A DNA stretch of 64,000 bases from Jackrogersella multiformis (taxonomy: Eukaryota; Ascomycota; Sordariomycetes; Xylariales; Hypoxylaceae): positions 2,604,001 through 2,668,000 of the forward strand of contig CADCXD010000018.1 of NCBI GenBank assembly GCA_902806575.1, in the 5' to 3' direction. A program made the position numbers and the translations under genes. This document shows positions 34,509-45,660 of this stretch, piece after piece; position 1 is the first letter of the stretch; each line of letters opens with the position of its first letter. The notes under the pieces were generated by a model. The model was not told the DNA's origin, did no database searches, and saw only the letters and a list, made by a program, of their open reading frames with translations.

Positions 34509-37500
34509 TGTTCGGTCGACACTGGAAGAATATCAACACCACGTAGACAGGAAACTCCCACGTCTTGTCTACGGGCTGGTTCGGTTTTCCCTTGCGGGCT
34601 GGTCGCTTCTGACATCTGCTCGCGAGGTTAATGTTTCATACTACACCTCATTCGCAGTCGAATTGTAAAATATACCCATATCGCGCATCCGTCATTTCAG
34701 TCGCGCAGAATACCATGTACAACATAATGCATCTTTCCATCTACATATCATATTCCCGCCAATACATGGCTTCTGTTTCCCAAAACTGTTTTAAATATTA
34801 GCATAGTTTCGTGGGCTGCTTTTAGCTAGCTACCTTGTCACGGCCGTCCGGGTTTGGATCTGTTTCTTGCTTCCTCCGACATTCTCGTCTTGATCAAGTC
34901 AAGCCGGGCCAGGGCATCGTATTGCCAGTAGCATTGTCGACTTTTCTTTTTCGGAGGCGGCGTTTGCGGCTCTGATTTCGCCACAAACCGGGAGCTCGTA
35001 CGACGCCGGGAGGCGGCAGCACGAGAGGAGAAGAGGAGAGCGCAAGATCATAATGATAGGAGTCGTTTATTCGGAAGGTCTTCTGCGTCTTCATGTACTA
35101 TATATTAAGTCGAAACTCTGGGGTGGTGTTTCTGTGACGTGAAGGGGCGGGGACGGATGCCCAGGGACAGAGCCTAAAGCATCCATCCAGCTTAGCCGTG
35201 CCCAGCTGTTTGATGGCAAAAACCCGTTGTACCAGACAGTTGGGCGGGGTGTTTTTTTCGAACTTGGGATCTCTCGCTGTCATATTTTCCAACCTTGTGT
35301 ATATTTTCCCACTTTCTGATCTCTATCTGCTCTTGTGTCTGGCCAGTAGTTTTGGCCAGAACGAGAGGGGAAGCTCTATAGAGCGAGATCGTGTAATAAG
35401 ATACTAGTATTTGAGAGAGGGATCCTGTACAGGTACGGAATGAGGAGACGGGAAGGAAGACGCAGAAGGGTGGGGAGGAAAGCAAAGTAAAAAGGTAGAA
35501 TTCACAGAGTTTAGGATGGATATAGGATATATCAATGAAACGAAACACCTTCTGACAGGGCAAGAAGGGAAATTTGGGTCCAGAAATGAAACAAGCGCGA
35601 GAAACGAAGAAACAGAGAAACAAGAAACAACATGTTTACCGCGGACCTTTAGGAATTTTTAGTCTCGGGACCAGGCTGATTAGATCCCATCCATCCATCC
35701 ATCCATCCAGACTTGTCAATACAACCCGGAAGCGAACTTATAATCCGCCTCAACTAATCCTGAGGATTCGGCCCGTACTATTCTACCCGCCAACCCTCGT
35801 CTACCTCTCTCTCCTCGATGATTTCTTTGTCTTAAATATACAATTATGATGTCGGGTTAGGCGTAAGCGTCAACCACTTAGAGGTCAGTGCTGGGTCAGT
35901 TGCTGGGTTCGCGGTGCTCTGATATGATATCGAGGTCTATAATATAATGTTTCGTGCCGGGAAGAGTCGTTTCATTTCCGGGGATTACGACAGTACACAT
36001 CAACAAGTCACCATCGAGAAGACACAACGCTCTCTAGTCACACACTTCCTCCTCCACCCAGACGGAAAATAAAATTCCACGGGACGGAGATACTACACAC
36101 ATATGTATATACAGGCACACATACACTACACGTATGTATATAGACTCGTACGCATACAGGCCAACGAACCAATGTTCACTCGGAACTGCTGTTGCTCAAA
36201 GGCTTTGCCCGTCTCCCTTTCCCCTCTTTTTCCTACATTGCTGACCTGGGTATTCCTTGCTGAAAGTCTCGATCTTCCTAGCTCCGATCTCTTCACATAC
36301 ATACAATTACCGTGACGGCCCTTGCAAACCTGCATCTTGCATCACCTCTTCCAGCAGCCGAAGCACACCGCAAGATAAACAATACATAATACTGCCTATG
36401 TAGTGTAGTAAAGAGTAAGAAGAAAAAAGAAAAAAGGGTATGATGCACGTACCACCCTGTGAGAGAAAAACCCCCGGGCTGTGCAGACCTCGACAAGCTT
36501 AACCTTGATAGAGGCGCGATGCAGTGCCGTGGTTGGCTCGCTAGCACCTTGTCATCAAACGGCCCAGGCGCGCGAGCGAGGGTGCGTGCCTGTAATAATG
36601 AAGCGTCTACGCTCACATAAATTTTGGAGCAAAGCCGCAGTTGAGATTAACCTACCTACGGGCCCTGCTGCTGCGACATATGTATGCACATACCTACCTC
36701 ATACATACATACATGCCCATACATGAGATTATCTTATGTGGTGTGGTCCAGGTGCAGGGGTAAGTCAGTGGGTAAAATTGTCCGAGCCGTTGCAGCGTGC
36801 GCGCAGTGCTACAGGACGTACGAGCTCTGATGAATGGCACATCGAGCACGAGTTAGGTGGTAGCGGATTTATAAACTAACGCTGCAAAAAGTCCCGACTG
36901 GCTCACTGTTTCTGTTATTCTTCTCGATGCTGGTCATTGCGGAAACAAACCACCCACTCGCTCGCACACACAGACGCCAGCACCCATGCTGCTGGCCCGC
37001 GAAGCCGGGGATGGGCTTCTGGTTAGTAATAATCCTTCCAGCCCGGAAGTGATATGTCGCGCGTGCATCTTGACATCTGTCAGATATTTGAAATTGTCCT
37101 ACCTACATGTGTACCTATGTGGAAGTGGAAGGGAGTTTCTGTTCCGCTTTCATAGGTACCATTTTTCGGATTGCCTTTTCCGACGCGTCTGATCTGGTAG
37201 AGGCGTAATATCTGCTTTGGTGATTATAAGATGAGGTAGGTAATCATAAATAAAGAGGCTATCTCCATCCCCATCCAGTAGGGAGATTAGTGGATACCTA
37301 TAGAAATATCATAATACACCATGCAAAGGAAGAATTAAGCGACCTTGTCATCAATATTACCTACACTACATTACCTAGGTAGGTAGCGACTTGAGAATAC
37401 GAGCAAGGCCTCGTAGCCTCGCTCTAATGCGAAGGAAAAGCCTATTCCTACGTGGTAATCTCTGGCCCGATCTACTGAGGCATTGAAATTTCCTTGTACA

Positions 37501-39223
37501 CTGGTCTATGTAACATTATATCATTTACTTCGGCCGAGTTTTTTTCTTTTTTTTCTTCTTCATGGGCACGAATTAGGGCCCAAGTTTTTGCTTTTTCCTC
37601 ATCACGGACCTTCAGAGCTACCTCTCCACTCTCCAACCTAAGTACATTAGACGCCAAAGTAGAGTCTTATTGGACATACTAGTAGAGCTCGTCTCACCTC
37701 ATTTTATCATATTTTTCATATTCTTCCAAGACCTCGTTCGTCCCATGCAAACCACCGTCACAACACTTCACTGATTGAGAATATTCTCGGCGGCAGTATG
37801 GCTAGAACCGGTTGATGTTAGTCAAAGTCGCATTTACAAGCATGTCTATCTTCCTTGGCACCTAAGCAGCTTGTGGAATTCTCAGTCTTAAGCGCATTAT
37901 CGACCTAGGTAGGTGGTGAATAAACAGCCGAGTACCAAACTTGAGAACATATTGTTGCGACTAGCACAGGCGATATCGGTTCCTACTTCATACCTAAGGA
38001 AGCGACACAACCGTGTATTTATTAGATTATTAGGTAGCATGCATACGGGAGAGTTCGGCATTCTCGTCTACGGAGAGACTATTAGCTCTCCGGGGGATTA
38101 CTCTCTGTCCGGACATCTATGTTATTTATAGACTCCGATTTCTTATATATTTCTGAGATAGGACAATCAAGCTCATGAAATAGGATTCCTCCAGTGATCA
38201 AGGTCTATCACAATTCTATTAAAAGTACCTACTACTTACCCAGGTATCCAATGAGTTCTCTTGAGAAGTAATCTAACATAAATTTCGCTCGACATCCTAA
38301 ACGCCTATATAGCCATGTCCTATAAGAACGGAATATAGGGGCATTATACTGACTAGGTACCCAGGTATTTAGGTAGCCCTAGTATACACCTAACTGCCTA
38401 GCAGGCTGTTGGCATGGTGCATCTTGAACTTTATTTTATTTTATAGCATACTGGCTATGAGTAGTAGCAAGATACCGTAACAGAATTGAGTATAAATTTG
38501 ATTATATAAAGCCAAGAACATGTCGTTGGACAAAATAGAATAAGACATTCTCTAGAAGAGGCAAATGACAGGATTTCTTTGTCGACTCAAGGTCTACTAT
38601 GTACATAGTAAATAAGATGCACGGTGTTAATACAGTGTTATATTATAAATACGCAGTATATATTTCCATTTACCCAATTATCGTTAACCATGAGGAAATA
38701 AAAGAAGGAGGCCCAAGCGCTTGGACAAACACAGTGAAAACACAGTGTGATTTCTACATTTAGACATAGACAGAGGATATTGTGGGTTTTGATTGGGTGG
38801 ATTATCCCCGCTCTTGCCTTACCTGTCATCTACCTAGGTACAATCTACAGTGCATCGGCTAGGTAACTCTCGAAGTGTCGCTACTTCCTGTAATTGCTCT
38901 ACATGGACTAATCCAATGGGATAACAAATGGGATAACAACCTCATTGGGACCATTTTATTAGCTGCATCGTCTTTAACAAATCTTCTATTCCTACAACAC
39001 TTTTAAGCACCAGCCAAGTAACCATATTGAGATTTCAACTGTTCTGTGTTGACTCAGCAACAACTTCAATCCCCCAGCAACTTCACCGCGATAGAGTTGG
39101 AGTTATAGATAATAGACCTGCCAACCTTTAAAGTCAAAGGTAGTTAAAGAAGCATGTCCGCAACATATCATAAACGATAATTCTCATCTTATCGATTGAG
39201 TTCCCGGTACTAGCATCATCATA
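34509..39223. other. 4.7-kb intergenic region upstream of MLH1
   Basis: No gene supported. The longest frame, 143 codons on the minus strand at 35192-35623, is rich in F/S/C and resembles no protein I know. A CCAT tetranucleotide run lies at 35689-35710 and TACC/GGTA arrays occur near 37370-37386, 37903-37915 and 38829-38841. Confidence 0.5.
35689..35710. repeat. CCAT tetranucleotide repeat
   Basis: Five to six consecutive copies of CCAT in non-coding DNA downstream of the Zn2Cys6/PAS factor. Confidence 0.85.
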
Positions 39224-41514
39224 ATGTCTGATGCTATGGAGGTCGATGAGCCAAGGGGCACCAAACGGAAAGCCCCATCATCTTCGGTAGATGAGAGCGC
39301 TCCTCGCCGGATCAAGGCTAGTAGTTCCCTTGACACCCCATTAAATTAATACATGGCTGATAATTCATCCATATATTTAGGCATTGGATCCAGATGTCGT
39401 GAACAAGATTGCCGCGGGTGAGATCATCGTAGCTCCGGTACATGCTTTGAAAGAATTGATTGAGAACGCCGTCGATGCCGGGTCGACTTCTTTAGAAGTA
39501 CTCGTCAAAGAGGGCGGCCTTAAATTATTGCAGATCACTGACAACGGCCATGGAATCAACGTCAGTCTTCATTTATATTACATTGTCCGTCGGGTCTGGT
39601 TACTGATAATATTTGTAGAAAGAGGATTTGCCTATCCTCTGTGAAAGGTTCACGACTTCCAAACTCAAGAAATTTGAGGATTTGAGCAGCATCGCAACAT
39701 ATGGTTTCCGGGGCGAGGCTCTTGCTAGCATTAGTCATATTGCTCACTTAACAGTTACCACCAAGACTAAAGATTCCGAGTGCTCGTGGCGTGCCCACTA
39801 TGACGGGGGCAAGCTGTCTCCGGCAAAGCCCGGCCAGTCGCCCGATCCTAAACCGGCTGCTGGGCGGATCGGTACGCAAATATCAGTAGAAGACCTGTTC
39901 TACAATGTTCCAACACGACGCAAAGCTTTCAGGTCTGCCTCCGACGAGTACAACAAGATCATTGACATGGTGGGCCGCTATGCCATTCACTGCGCTGGTG
40001 TCGCCTTCTCCTGTAGAAAGCATGGCGATTCGGGTACATCTATCACCGTACAGTCGCAAGCTTCCACGATAGACCGCATCCGTCAGATACACGGAAGTGC
40101 CGTTGCGAGCGGACTTATAGAGTTCAGCGCCTCTGACCATCGTTGGGGTTTCAAAGCTTCAGGTTGGGCCACCAATGCAAATTACCACATCAAAAAGACC
40201 ACTCTCCTACTTTTCATTAACCATCGCAGCGTTGACTCGTCCAATATCAAGAAGGCTGTAGAACAGACTTATTCCGCGTTCCTTCCTAAAAATGGACACC
40301 CGTTCGTCTACGTCAGTCTTGAAATTGACCCTCAAAGAGTTGATGTCAATGTCCATCCGACGAAGCGAGAGGTCAACTTTCTCAATGAGGATGAGATTAT
40401 CCAATCAATCTGTGAGAATATTCGTGATAAACTAGCGGCGGTCGATACAAGCCGCACTTTCATGACACAGACCCTACTCCCTGGTTCTATGCTTTCCGAC
40501 AATCCCACTCCACAAACTGGTGATAACTCCTCTGTTAAGACGCCGGCCGGCCCGCGAAAAACGGCAGGACGACCCAATGAGAGCTACTTAGTCAGGACGG
40601 ATGCTTCGTTGCGGAAAATCACCAGCATGTTTCCCGCCGCCTCGCAATCTCCGGTTCCTGGTACATCGAGTAATACTACACGTGATGTCGCCCAAGAACC
40701 GGCATACGAAACAACAGACCGCGAGCCTATCCTCTGTCGACTTACTAGTGTGCGTGAGCTCCGCACCGCGGTCAGAGATGATATGCATCACGAGCTCACT
40801 GAAATCTTTGCTAATCACACTTTCGTGGGTATCGTAGACGAGAAGCGCCGACTGGCCGCTATTCAAGGGGGCATCAAATTGTTCCTTATCGACTACGGCC
40901 GGGCCTGTTTTGAGTACTTCTACCAGGTCGGGCTCACGGATTTTGGCAATTTCGGTGTCATAAAGTTTCAGCCTGCACTAGATCTGCGTGCAGTGCTCAA
41001 GATTGCGGCCGAACAGGAAAAGGCCAGTGCTGCGGATGACAGCGAGTTTGACGTAGGCGATGTGGTGGATACAGTGGTAGAGCAATTGATCGAGAGGAGA
41101 GAGATGTTGCTTGAGTACTTCTGTCTCGAGATATCTCCGGCTGGCGAGTTGTTGAGTATCCCACTACTTCTGAAAGGCTACACGCCGTCCATGGCAAAAT
41201 TACCGCAGTTCCTACTTCGCCTCGGACCCCATGTTGATTGGACGGATGAGATGTTATGTTTCGAAACCTTCCTCAAGGAGCTGGCGACATTTTACGTCCC
41301 AGAGCAGCTTCCAACCCTCCCGGGTAACGATGAGACGGAGGAAAACATCCCCGATGAGATCAAAGCCAGAAGGACACAAATCCGCCGTGCGGTGGAACAT
41401 ATCTTCTTCCCGGCATTCAAAGCGAGGTTGGTGGCAACCAAGTCATTTATGAAGGGTGGCGTACTCGAGTTGGCAAGCCTTAATGGGCTTTATAGGGTCT
41501 TCGAACGGTGCTAG
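39224..41514 (+). CDS. mlh1: DNA mismatch repair protein MLH1 (MutL homologue)
   Basis: Three exons: 39224-39316, 39381-39560 and 39619-41514 (722 residues). MLH1 is the shared subunit of MutL heterodimers that act after MutS in mismatch repair, and in meiotic crossing-over. The N-terminal GHKL ATPase is complete: KELIENAVDAG with catalytic E56 and metal-binding N60, DNGHGI at 85-90, RFTTSKL, YGFRGEALASIS and GTQISVEDLFYNVPTRRKA. The protein ends in F-E-R-C, the hallmark C-terminus of MLH1, not of PMS1. Residues 1-31 form a short basic leader. The first intron (39317-39380) appears to use a GC donor (CAAG|GCTAGT), because only this junction gives R-I-K-A-L-D-P-D in frame. A GT donor after S21 would also keep frame but fits the family less well. 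Confidence 0.96.
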
Positions 41515-42388
41515 TGTAGCTAGTGTATATGCGGAGGATATGATACCCATGTGCGCTGTACATACACACAAGAATAAGATTTCTGTTTATAAAGAGCTAT
41601 AAACCTAGAGTAGCTGTAGCTGTAGCATGTATATTGGTGTTAGTCAGAATATATATATAGCCTTTGGGCATTTGTGGTGGAGTATGGCTTAGAGGGGCTT
41701 TACTGGTTTACCTAAGTACCTAGTTTCTACAGGGCAATATTAATCAACATGATTAGGTACCTACCTACCTACCTAAGTATATTTATTAACTAGAACTGCC
41801 TACATATACAGGAAACCCACCAGGATATCCTCGAGTATGATTGTGCTGATTAGGAGTCTTTCAGATGCCGATGTAACCCGAGGAAGTTAAGGGGGAGAAT
41901 AAATTATTTCTTTAGTCAATTGGGTGGAAAGGGTTATCGTAAGCAAAGCTCAGTTAGGAAATAGCATATATGAATTTCATCACCACGCAATGAGCATTAG
42001 TACGGTGCAATAATATAAAATAAGGCATTCGCATTATCAGGTATAACGTAAAAATACTAAGGCAACCGCGCCTCCCCTGAGAACATGGACTGCAAGATAA
42101 ATAGATAGAAGCCACCCCCAATTATGAAGGTCTTCATAAAAATGAGCGTAAATCATCACGTCTCGCCTCAAGCAGACGAAGATTGCAACCGGGAATGCGA
42201 CGAAGCTTCACTAAAGAGAATGATAGGCCTTAGTTTCATCGCGTGTCATGTTCTGTTCATCCTGTAGCGTTCAGGATTTAACTTCAGAGCTAAGCTGACT
42301 TCTGCAGTCATGGAACCGGTACCCAGCTCCAGCTCCAGTGGTTGCATTCATGAAGTCTTCATGAGATAATGTAGAAGACGGCAGAAGC
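41515..42388. other. Intergenic region between convergent MLH1 and SANT-like genes
   Basis: No gene seen. Contains TACC/GGTA units at 41754-41777 and AT-rich 3' flanks. Confidence 0.6.
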
Positions 42389-43335
42389 TTATGCTTCATC
42401 CTCGTCCTCGTCCTTGACCTCCAGCTGAAAATCCTCGTCCTCATCCTTGAGCTCTAGCTGAGAATCCTCAATTTCCTGGGACGAACTAGCCTGTCCGTTG
42501 ACAGATGCAGTGACGGCAGGAGCCGTAGCTTCGTCTGCGTGTAGCATAAATGTTAGTGCTTGGAGAGCATTAGAAAAGAGATACACGGATTAAATTACGT
42601 ACCGGAATTTCCACCTTTGACTTTGCGAGGGGTGGCATTCTTACGGGGAGTGGAGGCTAGGCGGGCCTTCTTGGGGGACGTCTTTTTCTCCTCTTCTGTA
42701 TAATATATTTATTAGTATTTAAATCAAAAGTGGAGGAAGGCGCGAAAAAGTGATAGAACATTCAAAGTCCAATACGTACCATCGTCACTAAACGAGTCAG
42801 AGAAGAGCCTCTTCTGGGGTCCCTTGCCCTTGCCCTTGCGAGGTGTACGTCGAGAGGCTGTAGTTACGTAGGATGTTAGTAAGTGTATTACCGGAATTCA
42901 AGGTAGGGTAGCTTGGAATAGGGAAGGAGGTATCAATTTAGCTGGCTCTTGACATACTCGAAGGAGTGGCAGGCTCGCTGCTGCCGTTGGCCTCCGTGGC
43001 GGGTTGGCCATCATTCACAGCCTTGACGAAGGCCGCTGAATCGGCGCGAAGGTGATACCAGGCATGCGTCATGCTCTTCTTAGTGCGGCCTGGGAGAATG
43101 ATACTATCATAAGGGACAGCAATGCCGGAGCCATTGAGTTTCTCGATGGCCTGCACAAGGAAGGAGACCTGATATGTATACCTTGTTAGTAAGTGCCTTC
43201 TGTGAGACTGTGATTCATATCCTGCTACCGCTAGGTAGGTGCCTAGGTACCTAGAAGGTAGTTTGGAAATACGAGCTTACGTACCTTCTCCTCCGTAGAC
43301 CAGCCTTTGCCGCTTGATCCCTTTCCATTTGACAT
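42389..43335 (-). CDS. Small SANT/Myb-like nuclear protein with basic and acidic tails
   Basis: Five exons on the minus strand: 43335-43285, 43168-42958, 42857-42780, 42695-42603 and 42534-42389 (192 residues). All phases agree and the donors are GTACGT or GTATGT. Residues 10-70 look like a single divergent SANT/Myb fold: GWSTEEK at the start, hydrophobic VSFLVQAIEKL, then GRTKKSMTHAWYHLR as the putative recognition helix. Residues about 88-150 are rich in K/R/P (RRTPRKGKGKG, TPRKNATPRKVKGG), recalling AT-hook or histone-like tails. The C-terminus repeats QLELKDEDEDF/QLEVKDEDEDE and is strongly acidic. A chromatin-associated role is inferred. I do not recognise a named family. A TACC/GGTA array sits inside intron 1. 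Confidence 0.8.
43231..43254. repeat. TACC/GGTA palindromic array within an intron
   Basis: Alternating AGGTAGGT and CCTAGGTACCTAG units located inside intron 1 (43169-43284) of the SANT-like gene. It shows that these arrays also occur in introns. Confidence 0.85.
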
Positions 43336-45660
43336 GATGGATGATTCTGTAGGTCACGAGAAGTAGAATGATGGCGAGTTACTGAATCTTACGAAGAGGG
43401 GAAAGTACTTGATGTATTAATTAGTGAAATGTATGGAAAGTTTGAATGGTATGTGGTCAGGATGTGAACTTTCTAGGGCATTGATGTTGATGAAGGTGCG
43501 AAGGTTGGTTGGAATAGGTAGGATAGTGGGAGACTTTGAAGAAAATGGATAATGTCTTCGGAGTGTGGACAACCGGGAAACATCTAACGTGTGGTATGTA
43601 GATGTGCTGTACGTAGAGGTTGACGGGCAACGTATAGGAGTAGCCCCTTACTTAGGCAACAACAATGTGGAAAGAAGAGGGGAGTTAGGGGAAGGTGGTA
43701 CGCAGACGCAACCGTGGAACTTCGACGTACCAGAGTAATGGGTTGCTTGATCCAATGTAGCTATGGCCGGATACCAGATGGAGGATGTGAAATAGGGGAG
43801 TGATATGGGAGTGTTGAGAGTTGGAGAGAAAGTGTTTCGCTGACAAGAACATTGTTAACTGAGGATAGGGTGGAATGGTTACTGGTATACTCCAAGAAGT
43901 GTCGATTATCACTATGGTTCTCTCTGTATAAGTGGCTTGCTTATGCCCCCCTCAGACGGACACACTCAAGAGTTGAGCAGAGTCCAGACATCCGTTCTAC
44001 ATGTGCCTACTGATACATAATGTAGGTCCATCACAAAGGAAGTGATTATCACATTTGCTTCCGTAGTTATTTCGTAATTGCAAGGCATCGTTTGGTAAAG
44101 GGCTTGAATATGGGTGCAGTGTGTGTCTGTAAACGGCTATACTAAATGCTGATAGTCTGTGCACAAAAGCAAAAAACATCGACATGGTTAAAGATCCCTG
44201 TTAAGCTTTCACCACATCAGCCCTATGATCGGACCATTGTGATGGAATGTGATAGTAAACGAGATGGTGCAGCGTGACTAGAGTGGGGGAGGAAGATAGT
44301 AGTCGATGATAACTTGAGTACCTAGGTAGGTACCTTTTAGGAAAACTTTATAATATGGTTACTTGTGGTTGTCTAATACATAAGGTACTAGTACTGAACA
44401 AATTGCCAGACTTGATGGGGGGGAAAATATGGAGGACATGGGAAATAGCTTAAAAAGCAAGCATGACCTACACATTTTCCTAATTCGAGTATCTGCATAC
44501 CTAGGTAGGTAGTCATCTAGCTAGGAATCACCGTGAACTTGCCTCGATTCTATACGAGAATGTGGGATGATAACATTGTCGAAACCCAGAGTGACCAATG
44601 GTATATTATATCTGATTTAATGTCGGCATGAGATAGTTAAGATGTAATAAGTCCGATGCTAGGTGATGATTGTGACCTACCTGTCTTCGGAGCCAAGAGT
44701 TGATTATACTCCCTTGACTCCTAAGCGGATAGTTCAACTGAAGGTATGTATAAGAGACTCTCGTGCTATTTATGTGTTATTTATGTGTTTATGTTTATGT
44801 TAAACAGTTTATGTTTATGATAATTGTGAAGTTGCATCAGTCAGGCACGGCACGTGAAAAAGTTACCTAAGTATCGGGTCTAATGCAAAGAGATCTGTAC
44901 CCTGATTAGCTGATTAGTTAACCGCTACCTACCCCGACCTGGCCGAGCAACGCTAAGATAACGACCCTTTATCGCATCCTTGCTGTCCCTTCCTCTAGCA
45001 AAACTTAATCAACTTGAACTTAATCTTGTGAGCTTCAATGTCTTTAATGTTCTTGCCAACCTATGAAAAGGTAGATGGGCAGAAGCAGAAGCTGCGACGG
45101 TTGGGAATTACGAACATTCCTTGTGTTTCTGTTTCATCTGGTCACGTCTTCAAATTTTAATTAATCCAGTTTCTAATTTGTAGTTCCTAGTTTCATCATT
45201 TCTTTTCCAGGAAGCATTTAGAATCTGCGAGCCGCTCGGACGAACACATATATACGTATCATTTGTATCGTATCCTCATCCTTCAGTTACACTGTCCGCG
45301 TCACCATAACTGCCATCATTATTATCGCCATCCCGGTCTGAGTCTCGATGCAGAATTTGGTTCGTCTGAGTATCAAATATATGCGTGTCTCAGCAAACAA
45401 AAAGGAATTGGTGCTGAATGAGGCACCTCTTACATTTGCGCATCGCTGAGTCAGGCTTTACACGATTTCTTCACCCATCATCAAGGTTCTCTCGATTCTC
45501 GTCGCCATTCACGTCGCCATTCACGTCGCCATTCACGTCGCCATTCACGTCACCACTATCGTGCGCGTCCATCCTCCACGTCCGACATAGACTCACATTT
45601 TGTTCTACGCCCCAACTTCCAGCACAATCGCCTAGTCTACAAAAAGTAACCTCCAAAGAT
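43336..45660. other. Divergent intergenic region between the SANT-like gene and NMA111
   Basis: No independent gene supported. TACC/GGTA arrays lie near 44320-44334 and 44500-44515, and TTATGT repeats near 44765-44820. The right end (45418-45660) is an open frame continuous with NMA111 that includes a 12-bp tandem repeat. Confidence 0.55.
45501..45560. repeat. 12-bp tandem repeat upstream of NMA111
   Basis: Four perfect copies of GTCGCCATTCAC at 45501-45548 and one degenerate copy. In the NMA111 frame the unit reads S-P-F-T. It ends about 100 bases before the preferred NMA111 start codon. Confidence 0.97.

Noticed and set aside
35192..35623. 143-codon minus-strand frame
   Set aside because: Phe/Ser/Cys-rich with no motif, no splice partners and no codon bias I can see.
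45501..45560. CRISPR-like spaced repeats
   Set aside because: The 12-bp units are directly tandem with no spacers, and the organism is a fungus; it is a minisatellite.
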